From Monoraphidium neglectum (lineage: Eukaryota; Chlorophyta; Chlorophyceae; Sphaeropleales; Selenastraceae): a stretch of 38,838 bases of DNA. The DNA is taken from NCBI RefSeq assembly GCF_000611645.1, contig NW_014013482.1, forward strand, positions 1-38,838, written 5' to 3'. Position 1 is the first letter of the stretch, and the number at the start of each line of letters is the position of its first letter. Positions 9,550 to 21,100 of this stretch are shown piece after piece. The notes under the pieces are model-generated. The model made no database searches and was not told the origin of the DNA. It was given only the letters and a program-made list of their open reading frames with translations. The position numbers were made by a program, and so were the translations under genes.

Positions 9550-12518
9550 ATGGGGCGAATAACAGAGCGCATGATACGCAGCGTGAGGATATATCCGGCC
9601 GCACGCATACTATATGTACTGCGGTTCCCTCTGCGGTGTGCGGGGAGAATGGTGCACCGCAGCTCGTGCCCGCGCGTTGGTGCCGCTTTTGCCGCGGGTT
9701 CACAAACGCGCGTCATCACACACGCGCCCACAGCGCGCCGAGCACAACGAGGGCCTGCTCGCAACGCTGGAGGAGGTGGCGCTGCACCAGCAGAACATCG
9801 AGCGCATCGAGCTGCTGGGCCGGCTGTGCCCCAAGCTGCGCATACTGTACCTGCAGAACAACCTCATCTCAAAGATCGAAAACCTTCACAAGCTCAAGGT
9901 GTTTGCCCTTTATATACATCCAATTGTCAAAGGCACAGCAGCTGCTTCAAGTGATAGCATGGCAGGCACAACGCTTAGTCGTCATGCAGCCTAGGCACCC
10001 CAGTCCGCGCCTGCCTCGCGCCGCCGCAGCCCTGCCACAAGCCCAGCAACACACGCCCCTGCCTCCAACATGACATTAACGCGGCGGTGCCCCCTCCGCG
10101 CCCCCTCCCCCCAGGACCTGCATTACCTGAACCTGGCGGTCAACAACATAACCAAGGTCCAGAACCTGCAGCGCTGCGAGTCGCTGTCCAAGCTGGACCT
10201 CACCGTGAACTTCATACCCAAGGCCGGCCTGCTGAGCCTGCCCAGCCTGGCGGGGCTGCACGCCCTGCGGGAGCTGTTCCTGGTGGGGAACCCCTGCGCG
10301 GACTGGCCGGGGTACCGGGAGTATGTGGTGGGGAGCCTGCCTCAGCTGACACGCCTGGTGAGGGCGGGGATGGGGGGTGTGACAGGCCCTTTTGGGGGGT
10401 GCGGGGGTGGGAAGGGGGCGTGATGGGAGTGGAGAGGGGAGAGGAGGAAGCAAAAGAGGCACAGCGGTTTCTGACTAGTCCTGCGTCAGCGCATGCATCA
10501 GCGCTGCCGTCAGCGCCAGCGCCTGGCGGCCGAACCGCGCATGGCGGCGCCCTGTCGGTGCTGCCAGACCGGGGTGGTGTGGCGTTGCGGGAGCCGCCTC
10601 CGCCCCCTCCTCCCCACCCTCGCGAGCAGGACGGGCAGGACGTGCGGCCCTCAGAGCGCATCGCCGCGCGCCAGGCCCTGCCGCAGCTGCAGGCCAGGCT
10701 GCACGACGAGCTGCGGGCGGAGGGCGCAGACCTCGATGCGGCGGCGGCGTGCGAGGACGACGGCGGTGCAGACGCGGCGGCAGATGGGGAGGTGGCGGAG
10801 ACGGGTTATGTGGACGAAAATGGGGAGATGCGGCGGCCGTGGTGCCCTGCGACACGCATCCTGGAGCACCGGGAGGCGGTGAGGGGCGGCTGGGACTCTC
10901 GCGCGCGGTGCTGAGTCGGGAGCGTGTTACATGGCTGTGAGTGAGCTTGGCTCGTCTGTGGCGCGATTGCTGCGCCGTGGGCAAAGTCGGGCAGTGAGAG
11001 GAACCCCTTGCTGCCAGGCTGTGCAGGAATGCAGTGTGGTTTGGATGTATTTGCGTAACGTGGTGAGGGCTGCTGCTGCGGCTGCTGCTCCTGCTGCTGC
11101 TGCTGCTGCTGCTGTCGCGTCGGCGACGAGCCTTGCCAATGTTTTGTGGCCGTCGCATCGTGACCGCCGGCATGCAGGAAAAGGCGGAGCGGGAGGCGCA
11201 GCAGAAGAAGGCCGCTGGGGCGGAGGACCCCTTTGCACCGCCGCCCGCGCCGCCCAGGCTTGAGGTGCGCGCGACCCGGCGCGACGGCAGCGCCCCCTTT
11301 TCGACCCCATGTGTGCTCCCTCCCCAACGCAGACGTGCTGCCACGCCCCGGATGGCATCAGTGCACCTGCCTCATGTCCTGCTCACCAAGCCTTGCCTCC
11401 TGCAGTCCTCTCTTGTGCTCGCAGCCGTAATGTGAAACCCATAGGATTCATGGCGCATCCCAGGCACAATCTCTCCACTCAAGAAACCCCTCCCAAACCA
11501 CCTGAAGCGCCCTCAAATCCTGCCACCTCCACCTGCCACCTCCACCTGCCACCTGGGTGGCTCCACACACGGGCGACAGCCAACGTCGCAAAATCCTTAT
11601 GCATACCTCACCTGTCCCCCCTAATGTTCCTCCAAAGGATTTCCCTGCCCTGGCCGAGGGGGAGGTGCCGCGGCAGCGCAATGAGGGCAAGTGGGAGTTC
11701 AGGATGGACGAGAGCGAGGACGGGTGGGTCTTGGTTCTCGGGATGGGAGGAGTGGGGGTCAGTGGGAGAGGCTTGGGATCCGAGGTGGGGCGGGTGTGGT
11801 AACTGGGCGCAGTGCTTGCAGCCACCCAGTGCAGTTGCCAGGGACTGGCAGCGTGCCGTGCCGCGTGTGGTTGAACTCGGCGGCTTCCACATCCAAACCC
11901 TTCCCAGCCCCAGGTAGCCGCAGCTTCGATCACCATAACCCCTCTCCAAAGTCTCTCGGGCCGACCGTCTCTGTTCGTCCCCACCGCAACCGTCACCGAC
12001 TCCTGTTTGCAGCGCCGCCCTGCTGCTGGAGGTGCACGTGGGGCGCTACGTGGACACGTCCCTGGTCAAGGCGGACGTCCGGCCCACCTTTGTGCGGCTG
12101 CTGATCAAGGGGCGCCTGCTGCAGCTCACCCTGCCAGAGGAGGTGGGTGTGAGGGGTTTGTGCAGGTGTGTAGTTGAGTGTATGTGCATGTGTGTGGGGG
12201 GGCGCATGTGCGTGTGCGTGTGGATGTGTGTGCATGTACTTGGGCCAAGGGAGGGCACGGCAGGGCGTCGTGAAGGACTGCTGGCTCACACATTTGCCCC
12301 TGAATTCAAGAGAGTCGGCTGTGGGGGGCACAGACCAGTCTGCTCTGGGGAGCGCTGGCGTACCGGGCGCAAGCGCGGGGGCACAGCCACTGCAAGCCTG
12401 GGTGGCCATGCAGGGGCCGCGTGCGGCCAGAGTGACCGCTGGGGCCTGTGGCGACCCTCTGGTGCATGGGTTTGCGCATCATGGGTAGCAGGCCCAGTGG
12501 TGGATGCCGCATCACCAG

Positions 12519-12606
<88 letters not shown>

Positions 12607-13182
12607 GAACGCCTAGGCCCAGGCCCAGGCTGAGACTGTGACTGGATCAGAGCTGCTCACGGCTGCCCCTGGCGTGCCTGTGCCCCGCGACGCCCCTCAC
12701 AGGTGCGACCAGACGCCAGCCATGCGCAGCGCTCCAAGACCACAGGCGCGCTGCTGCTGACAATGCCCAAGGAGCGCGGCGGCAGTGGCAAGGGGCCGGG
12801 GTCGGCTGGCGTGGGGTACCTCAGGTGGGGTTCATTGGCTTTGGGAGCTGCTGCTGTTTCCAGGAACGCGAGGCAGGGGGGGCTGAATTAGTGTTGGCAG
12901 GTGAGAGCCATTGGCCCTTGCCCCTGCACCCGCTGCTGCAGGGCGGCGACAGGCTCGAGCAGCTGTCCAGCTAACAATGCATCACGTGGCTGCGTCAACG
13001 CTACACATTCCACACACGCTGCCACCACCAGGCCGAAGCAGCAGCGGGACTCGCAAGGAGTGGCCGCCGGAGCCGGCGGTCGGGCGTCCGCAAAGCCACC
13101 CTCACTGGGCGCGGCGGGCCTGCGGCGCGCAGCAGTGGTGAGGGCGGACGACCGCGATTTGGACGACCTGCCAGACCTCTGA
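9550..13182 (+). CDS. DNAAF11: DNAAF11/LRRC6, cytoplasmic dynein-arm assembly factor
   Basis: Nine exons: 9550-9582, 9734-9898, 10115-10357, 10630-10878, 11178-11264, 11638-11723, 12013-12142, 12703-12824 and 13032-13182 (TGA 13180-13182). All phases agree, giving about 421 residues; the human protein has 466. The start MGRITE and next exon [20 protein letters not shown] match the family opening. Leucine-rich repeats fill residues 20-145 ([43 protein letters not shown]), followed by the LRR cap and [11 protein letters not shown]. An acidic, helical linker with [20 protein letters not shown] follows. A CS/p23-like domain at about 288-360 contains [20 protein letters not shown] and [15 protein letters not shown]. 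The acidic tail LDDLPDL ends it. The protein works in the cytoplasm with other DNAAF and R2TP/Hsp90 factors to pre-assemble outer and inner dynein arms. Mutants in animals and algae have immotile cilia. The exon 8 donor is the least certain boundary. Confidence 0.95.
11070..11112. repeat. (CTG)n repeat in intron 4 of DNAAF11
   Basis: Interrupted CTG triplets within the intron 10879-11177, on the sense strand. Confidence 0.85.
12520..12606. repeat. Pure (CTG)~29 repeat in intron 7 of DNAAF11
   Basis: About 29 uninterrupted CTG units in the intron 12143-12702. It would read as polyAla or polyCys in spurious frames, but it lies between well-supported exons 7 and 8 and is not coding. Confidence 0.93.
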
Positions 13183-13473
13183 AACACGAGGGAGGGAACG
13201 CCAGCATCAGACTGTCAACGCAGCAGTCACAAAACTCAACACCATCCACTTCATTCGATGCTGCACGTTCAGACGCATGCGGCGCGGGGGGCATGACAGG
13301 CCGGACAAGGGATCCCCCGCAGCCACAATGAACAGGGGCCTGGGTTGTTCTATCGAGGCGTCAGCTTTTCTTGCTTTCACCTGGCTTGCTGGGCTGAGAA
13401 TCGTCAATGGTTGCTTGCTTTGTTGAAGGTTATTTATTTGCTGAGGAAGGCTTCTTCAACAGTGAGTCCAGAT

Positions 13474-13478
13474 TGTAA
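13474..13478 (+). promoter_or_regulatory. Poly(A) signal TGTAA of DNAAF11
   Basis: TGTAA about 290 bases after the DNAAF11 stop. Confidence 0.55.
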
Positions 13479-13848
13479 ATCTACCAACGAGGAATCTGCA
13501 GCCAATGGCCGTTGTTGCAGTGCAGCAGTCAAGCCGCGGAATGTGACACCAGCCAACCGTCCAGCGGCTGGCAGAGCTCAAGCCCGCATGGTCACAGGGG
13601 CCCAAGCGCGTGCAGCCACGCAGCGGGTGTGCACTTCACTGGGGTGCCGCCTCAGGACGACGGCCGCTGAGCCGGTGCAGGCGTGGTGCAGCTTTCCAGC
13701 ACAAGGAGTCGCAAATGTCAATCAACCAGGGAGCCATTCCAGTGCGGCTGGCGTACACCTCTGCTGTATGAAGGCCAACCTGCACATAGGTATCCCCTGC
13801 TCGCTGCTCATGCCTAGGCGGCGTACACACCTGCAAACGGCCGCTCGA

Positions 13849-13853
13849 TTACA
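13849..13853 (-). promoter_or_regulatory. Candidate poly(A) signal TGTAA of the HAD phosphatase gene
   Basis: TTACA on the plus strand, 50 bases downstream of the minus-strand stop. It implies an unusually short 3' UTR, so a more distal signal may be used. Confidence 0.35.
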
Positions 13854-13902
13854 CGCTGACGCACGTGGCCGCGGCGCGGGACAGCAGCGTGCGCCGCGCA
13901 CG

Positions 13903-16588
13903 TCACCGCATGCTGTGCCACCGCGCGAGGCGCTCCCGGTGCCGCGCCGCCTCCACCGCCGCAGCGACGTCGTCCACCACGATGTGGGCCGGGTCCGTCG
14001 CGCTGTTCGCCTCGCGCCCCTCAAAAACGCCCGTCCTCACGAGCACGCTCACCCACGGGGGCCCGGCCGTGTTGGCGCCGCGCACGTCCGCGGCGGGGTT
14101 GTCGCCGACGGCGTAGATCGCGCTGAAGCGCGCGGCCGCGCCGCCCCCGCCGTTGCCGCCGCTGGCGGCGGCTGCGGCGTCCTCGGCAACGGAGGGGGGT
14201 GCCAGGCCGAGGCGCACGGCCTGCGCCAGCAGGAGCCGCTCCGCCAGCCTTGACGCGAGCCGGGTTGCAGGTCAGGCCGGAAGGGATGGTGTGGGGGCAG
14301 AGGGGTTTGCGTGGTTTCATAAGATCAGAGTCCTTTGTAGCGGGGCGCGTGGGAATCGCCATGCCGCCAATGGCAGGGGCGACCGTCAGCAGCACTGGGT
14401 TTGTGTGGCTCGCGCGGGCTGGATGATCCAGCAGCGGGGGGACGCTGCAGCGCCAGACCGCTGCCTGGTGCAGCGCCTGCGTGCTGGGCCTACAGCACGC
14501 GCACTCTTGCGCACCTGTAGGGCTCCCTGTTGGGCTTGCCAAACCAGCGCGCGCCTGAGATGGGGCCACCCGTCGTCTGGCGGTGCAGCGCGTCGAGCGC
14601 GGCGGCAAACGCGCCCTGACCGAAGCGCGGCCGCGGGTGGTCGTTGGCCCACAGCAGGTCCGGGTTTGAGAAGAACACCTCCACCGGGCGCGAGCCTGGG
14701 GGCGCGCGGTTGAGGAGCGCGGCAGCGGTCTCTGGGCAAGGTGGCGTGTTGGGTGGCATCCTGTGTTGGCAACACGTAGCAGGCGATTCGCACCGGCCAT
14801 AATCAGGCGTGGGTGGAGCGAGGTTTGCAGGGGTGACAGCTGCAGGGCAGTCCAGGTGCGGGTGCCCAGCGCGACCAGCTGCCGTCCTCTGGGAATCAGG
14901 GCAATCGGGGCCCAGAACAAAGCTGGGTGCAAGCCAAAGCAGAGGGAGGGTCGCCCGGCCGACCTTGTTGTGGGGCTCCCCGGCTCACCTGGCGCGGGGT
15001 GGGGCCTGAGGGGCACCCCGTGTGACGTGATGACGTCGTGCAGGAGCTGCAGGTCCTGTTGTGGTTGAATGCATGGTACGTGAGGCGGTGGTTACATCAG
15101 CCGGCTGAGGTGTTGAGCAATCCTCCTGGTAAGCGACTCACAAGATGGCCCAGCTGCAGACCTGCCCCCTGTAACCCCGCCGGTTGGCGCAAGGCAACCC
15201 TGCTCTCCCCTCCTCGACCGCCAGCTCTCACCTGGTACCAGGCGTCACCAGCCGGGTCGTTGAACACCAGCACCGCGCGAATTGGCGCCGCCTCGCTTCC
15301 CCACCCCAGGTCACGCACTGGGCAGGGGCCGCCGCTGCGGGTCGCGCCTGCGCAGGACAGTGGCGGCAAGGGGTGCAGCCTCGCCGGGTCATCGTACCGA
15401 GACTCGCAGGCGCCCCGCGGCAGCACACGCGAATATCACTTGATTTGGCGATGGACACACAACAAAATCGGCGCTGGGGCTCGTCATACAGTATCGTTGC
15501 TACCGAGCACCGCAGTGCAGGCCCTCCAAGAACCCACAGCGTGCTTGCCCACCTTTCGGGGCGTCCGTGAGCGGCGCCGCGCCGAACGGCGTCGCCGCGC
15601 GCCCAAAGGCCTCTGCCAGGTGGTAGGTGGTGAGGACCTTGCTGAAGCCGTAAGACCTGGCGACAGCCACCACGTCCCGCCGGCCAGCCACCAGCACGGG
15701 CACGTCACCGAGGCGCGGTGCCAGCTGCCTGAACGGCGAGTGGGACAGGATGACCTGAGGCCGGGGGTTGCGGAGCGGGGCACATTTCATGATGGGATAA
15801 CGGCAGGGCAGGGAGGGTAAGATGGTTGATGCTGCGCCAGGCGCTCGGGCCTCTTTGTCTCAAATGCATGCTGATGCTTCGTCACGCGTGCACACGTGCA
15901 TGCACGTGCGCGGGTGACACTCACACACGCTCACACCCGACTCACCTGGTCCTCCCCGACCTCCACCCCGAGCCATGACGTCAGCTCCTCAGCCTTCCTA
16001 GCCTCACTCACGCCCCCACCATTGGTCAGAAAGCACACCGGCGCCCGCCACGCACCACCAGAGAGCAGCTGCGTAGAGGCAGCGGCGCGTTGAGGGAGCG
16101 CATATAGATGATTGTGCTGGGTGGTGCAGGCTGCTGCTGCTGCTGCTGCTGGTGGTGCTGCTGGTGCTGCAATCATGCAACTCATGAGGCTCATCAATCC
16201 GCGAGTGTGGCAGCATGGATAGGCGCACATGGCAGCCGCAATATCGAGAGTGCAGGCACTGCAAATGCGAAAGTCTTGGCACCCTGGGACCCACCATCTG
16301 CATGGCTGTCCGAGCCGCAGGAAGCACCGCAGGTCCACGGACGAGCACGCCGTCGATGTCAAAAACGAATGCCGCCGGCTTTGTGGGATTGGCAGACAGC
16401 GGCGGCACCGGCGCGCCGCCGCCAGGCGCGCTGCGGAGCGTGCTGAAGGCTGCTGCGCTCGAGGCGGCAGCGCTCTCAGCGCGCATAGCCAGCCGCAGCG
16501 CCGCAGCCGCGCTTACGCCCGGGGCCAGGTCTCCGAGTTGCAGGGCTCTTTCAACCGCAAGAACTAGGCCGCGTGAGAACGCTGCCAT
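13903..16588 (-). CDS. HAD-superfamily class IIA phosphatase, HDHD5/CECR5 type
   Basis: Seven exons on the minus strand: 16588-16295, 16068-15946, 15754-15553, 15347-15232, 15055-15017, 14729-14515 and 14248-13903 (TGA). Phases match throughout, giving about 444 residues. HAD motif I is FVFDIDGVLVRG (nucleophile Asp77, acid/base Asp79). Motif II is CFLTNGGG (Thr113). Motif III is the Lys of WFGKP (Lys323). Motif IV is YAVGDNPAADVRGAN (Asp379, Asp384). The family hallmarks SNPDLLWANDHPRPRFGQGA, VLVFNDP and SVLVRTGVF point to the CECR5/HDHD5 group (yeast YKR070W). The substrate is not established for the family. The first 70 residues are rich in Ala, Ser and Arg with almost no acidic residues at the start, which fits a mitochondrial transit peptide. 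ATG 16588 was preferred; an in-frame ATG at 16720 would add 44 less typical residues. The exon 6 acceptor is ambiguous by two bases (14731 or 14729); only 14729 keeps the frame. Confidence 0.9.
16130..16172. repeat. CAG/CTG repeat in intron 1 of the HAD phosphatase gene
   Basis: Short interrupted triplet run, CAG on the sense (minus) strand, within the intron 16069-16294. Confidence 0.8.
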
Positions 16589-18118
16589 GTTTCCCCGAGA
16601 TATTTGAAAGTGATCTAGATCACAAAGTGTCTGCGACCCTTGCGCTATGCCGATGCAGTTCAATAAAGACTGCTTGAAATTACAAAGGCTACGCTGTATG
16701 AGAGGTCGTCCCGTTGTCATACAGCGCCGTCATCTGTGTCTGTGTGCATCGGTGTTCCCATTTATGACTGGATTGACTGCAATGAAATTCGACTTGTCAA
16801 CTGCTGCTGGCCATGTCGAGCAACAAAGCCGATACAGGGCCAACGGCGGACTGTCAGAAGCAATACCGTATGACTGCAATTTCTGCTGATATCGCAGCTG
16901 CAGCATCACAGGCAGCAATCCGCATTGTCCAGCTCGAGCTTTGAGCTGCAACCATGCAGGCCGGCGGAGCTCGACAACAGCAGGAGATGCAGCAAACCCT
17001 GACCTTCGCATCATTGACAGCAGCCACCTGCAACCGGGCACTCTGCACGGTGGATGTGGCCTCCTTGCTGCCAGAACAAGCGCGGACCCACACGCCGTCG
17101 TGATCGGCAACGCAACGCCCGGGGATGATGGGCAGGGGCATGTGGCACGAGCGCCGCGCTGCCGCCGGGGCCCTACATGCCGTCTTGTGTGTGGGTGGCG
17201 CATGAACTGGGTGTGCAGGATGCGAGGGGATGGGGGCTGAAGCTCACCACCACGGCCCTGCTCTTGCGCCCTGACAAGGAAGTCTGCAGTCCACATCAAC
17301 ACAACGGGGACCATGCCTTTGCAAACAAGGACCTCAGCATTGAACATTGTGCGCAGCGCGAACCACCCACGCACAAGGAGCATTTGTGCACGCCTGCTTT
17401 GACGGCGTGGACATTAGCCGACGTGAGCCGCCTGAATCTGAGTCACACAATATGATGCTGCAAACTCCACTTCCCTGAGCCTGGATGGCTCCAGGAGCGT
17501 GCAATATTGGGAAAATGGTGCAGCCCAAGCCCTCTCCAATCCTGTGTCGGATGGATGCTGCCGTTGCGCATGCGCGCCAAGCATCTGGCCGTCGTCCGCC
17601 GTTGCTTGGTATCTTGATGCCCGGGGAACGCGCAAGGCTCCTCCATTGCTTGAGATATGATTGTCCTTGCTGTCACATCAACCAAAAATTAAACAACGGG
17701 GCGAATGTTCAAGCCAGCACTTACCGGTCTGGTGTCACCTCGGCACACCACCAATCGACCGCCGCGAAGCTTGCTAGGCCGGGGGCAGCGTGGAAGCTGT
17801 CCCGCACTGCCGCAGCTGCGCAGGTGCGGTGACATGCTGTCGGTTTGTTGTCTAATCAGGGTTACAATGCCTTTTCAGGCGTGCCACTCGCGATACCGTA
17901 GCTACTGGTTGATCGGCATTCGCACAACTTGCGCAACGAAATCAGACACGTCTGCACGTGTGCTCTGCTGTGGATCAAATCAACAAATTGACAAGCGCGC
18001 AGCACACAAAGCCGCACTTTGTGACCAAAGTGCCCCCTGAGAGCTGCGGGGCCCGTTGGGCACTGCACGGCCTGGCCGGAGTGCCGCCAGCCAGCGCCGC
18101 GGCCCGTCAGCTCGGTGC
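16589..18118. other. Divergent intergenic region between the HAD phosphatase and the Pmp-repeat protein
   Basis: About 1.5 kb without a supported gene. The open frames here lack family motifs and matching splice sites. It should contain both promoters and 5' UTRs. Confidence 0.45.
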
Positions 18119-21100
18119 ATGGCACCCTCGGCGCCGCGGCTGCGAGCTCTCGTCGTCAACGCTTTGCTGGTCGCGCTGCTGGCTGACTCCGGTGAGACTG
18201 TGGTGCATCAGTAATTGGCAGGATGGGTCAGCCAGATGTGACGCCAAGTACAGCAGGGTGCGAGAGAGGGCGCAACGCGTTACAGTATGCCGGCGGTTTC
18301 AAAAAAGTGTTCTTTCAAGCTCTGATGACACCCGCTTTCGTCTCCCGAACCACCACCGCACGTTGCGGGCATGCCGCCATGCCTGCAACAGTAGCCGCAG
18401 CGAGCAGCTCGGCGGCGCACGACTGCCGCCTGCAGGTTGACAGCGCAGGAAACGGCATCACCGACCGGCCCTGGCGCGTGGCGCTGGAATGTGCTGGCGG
18501 CAGCAAGCCCTCAGTGTCAGTGCATCCCAACGCGTCATTCGTGCTGAATGGGCGCGACCGTGCAGCCCCGACAGCGTGCCCCCGTGCGGCATGCGACAGC
18601 GACAGCAATGGTGGCCGCGGCGGCGATCTCGGCGAGTGCTGTGTCCTGACATTCTGCGGCGGCAGCGGATCGGTGCGGCTGTCACGTAGCCTCATCACGG
18701 GCGTCAACGCACCCCAGCTGGCCGGCGTGGTGTGCGCTGCGGGCGGGGTCGACCTGAGTTTCAGCGATGCTGACATCAGCAACAATACCGCCCGCAACGG
18801 AGCGTTGCGCGCGCTGGGGCTGGGCACGCGGGTTGCGTTGAGCAACAGCACGCTGCGCAGCAACGTTGCTGTAGCCACCAGTGATGACAAGGGAGGTGCG
18901 CATGTGCCTTGCGGGAAGAGGGCATTTTCCGCCGCTTGAAAGGCCCAACAAGGCACGACGGTGTGCTTGGGTGCCTTCTGTGTTACCTGCATGCGCAGTG
19001 TACTGCTGGGGACACACCCATGGGTGGCAGCCACCGGCCGGCGCCTTGCCCTGCCGGGTCCATGATTTGTTAGCCAGCTGATGCATGCAAGACAGTCGCC
19101 GCCTGCGTTCCCACGGGTGCTGCCCCTTACTAATTGTGTGCGTCACACCCAGGCTCTGGCGGCGCGCTGTACGTCGGCGGCGGCGCTAGTGCACTCCTGA
19201 CCGGCAGCCGCGTGCTGGGCTGCAGCGCCTCGCGCGACGGCGGCGGCGCTTTTGTCAAGGGCAACGGCTCATGGCTCACTGTGACCGGCGGCGAGTTCTC
19301 CAAGAACAGCGCCACATTGGGGCACTCTGGCGGCGCGGTGATGGTCATCGACGGCGCGGCGCTTGAGGCAAACAGCGTGATCTTCACCGGGAACCAGGCG
19401 GACTTTGGCGGCGCGGTGGTTGCAAGCAACGCCACCGCTAAGCTGCGCGGCGGCAGCTTGATGGGCAACACCGCCATCGGTGGCGGTTGCGGGGGTGGCC
19501 TGTTTGCCACGGGCAAGCTGTCGTCGGCGCGGCTAGAGGGGGTGCAGGTCTATGGAAACCGTGGCAACGATGGGGCTGGGCTGTGCGCTCACAACGCATC
19601 GATTCTGAGCGTGAACGGCAGCGGCTCCATTATCGTCAACAACACGGCAGCGGTGGGTTGGGGTGCTATTCTTGGAGGGCCACTGCTGTGCTGTGGTGCG
19701 TTGGGGAGTGCTAGACAAGCCCATACCTTGCAAATGCCTGTTTGAGTAATCGGGGTTTGCTTTCATGCTGCCAACATGCAAGGAGAGCTTGTGTTGAATT
19801 GTGTGTGCTGCACTTGCCCAACAAGCTGCTGCCACTTTCTTGGTTCCAGGGCCTTGCCATCCATGCTCCCCCTCCCTCTCCCCCATCACCAACTCTCTCA
19901 TAGTACAAGGGCGGCGGTGTGCACGCCATGGCGACGCGCCTTGTCATTGCCAGCGGCACGCTCATTGCCAACAACTCGGCCACCAACAGTCTGGGGGGCG
20001 GCGTCTACGTGTTTGCCTGCAGCAGGGGCGTCGAGATCACTAACGCCACCCTGGTGGGCAACAGCGCCAAGGACGGCGGCGCCGCAATATTCATAGACGC
20101 AGAGGGCTCGCGCGTGTCCATGAGTGGCTGCCATGTGGCCGACAACAGCGCTGCGACCCAGTGCGGCGGAATCTTTGTGGCGACAGACTCGGCCGTCGTA
20201 ATCCGAGGCGGCGACGTCCGCGGCAACACGGCCCGCCGGGGGAGGGGCGGGGGCTTCTGCGCCGACAGGAACGTGACAGTGGACCTGATAGGCGTGACCT
20301 TTGCCAACAACACCGCCCTGGAGGGCGGGGCCGCCGCAGTGGACGGCGTGAACACCACCATTGTGCGGTTCACACGCTGCACCCTTAGCCACAACAGTGC
20401 CTGGACGTCAGGCGGGGCGGCGAGGATGAGTTTGGAGGGGTCTGTGGGGTTTGACGGCTGCACCTTGGAGCACAACAGGTGAGTGTTGGGGCAGCTGGGA
20501 CGATGCTGAGGTCCGGGTATACTTCAACTGATGTGGTTGTGCTTCATCTGATCAGCTTTCAGCCAAACAGCGAGAGGGTTTGGTTTGGGAAGGTGCGCGC
20601 TGATGAGGCATCAAGATCTGTATATGTTTTGGCAGTTGCGGCCAAAGACCTGATAGTCTGATGACACATCGTCACGTGGGTGATAGGTGTGCGTGGACCT
20701 GGGCTGCCTTTTGAACCATATCCCACATCAAACTCCACAGTGCAACCCGCGGCGGAGCGATTGCTTTGGAGGTGGTCGGCAGCCCCGGCGCCCGCGTGGC
20801 GCTCAAACTGACACGCAGTGTTGTGCGCAACAACAACGCGTCTGTCTCTGGGGGCGGCCTCGACCTCAATTGCGGCGCAACAGCATTGGTCAATTCTACT
20901 TTGACCAGCAACCATGCGCAGCTTGGGGGCGCCGTCGCGTTTGAGTGTCCCGACGCGTGGCGCGGGGATCTGGATGTGTCGCGTGACTGCAACATATCCA
21001 ACAACTCAGCGGTGAGCATTTGTGGTATTAGTGCTGCAACCATACTGCATGCATTTCATGTCTTGGCGATGGCTTACTGTGTTCCAGACTGTGTATGACA

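Larger units (their letters stand above)
13183..13902. other. Convergent 3' region of DNAAF11 and the HAD phosphatase
   Basis: No gene supported. DNAAF11's 3' UTR should end near the TGTAA at 13474-13478. A minus-strand TGTAA at 13849-13853 lies about 50 bases after the HAD phosphatase stop. The sequence between them has no clear feature. Confidence 0.45.

Noticed and set aside
12032..12616. Plus-strand frame with a long Ala run
   Set aside because: It extends DNAAF11 exon 7 through its intron and the Ala run is the (CTG)n repeat. The conserved protein sequence requires splicing at 12142/12703.
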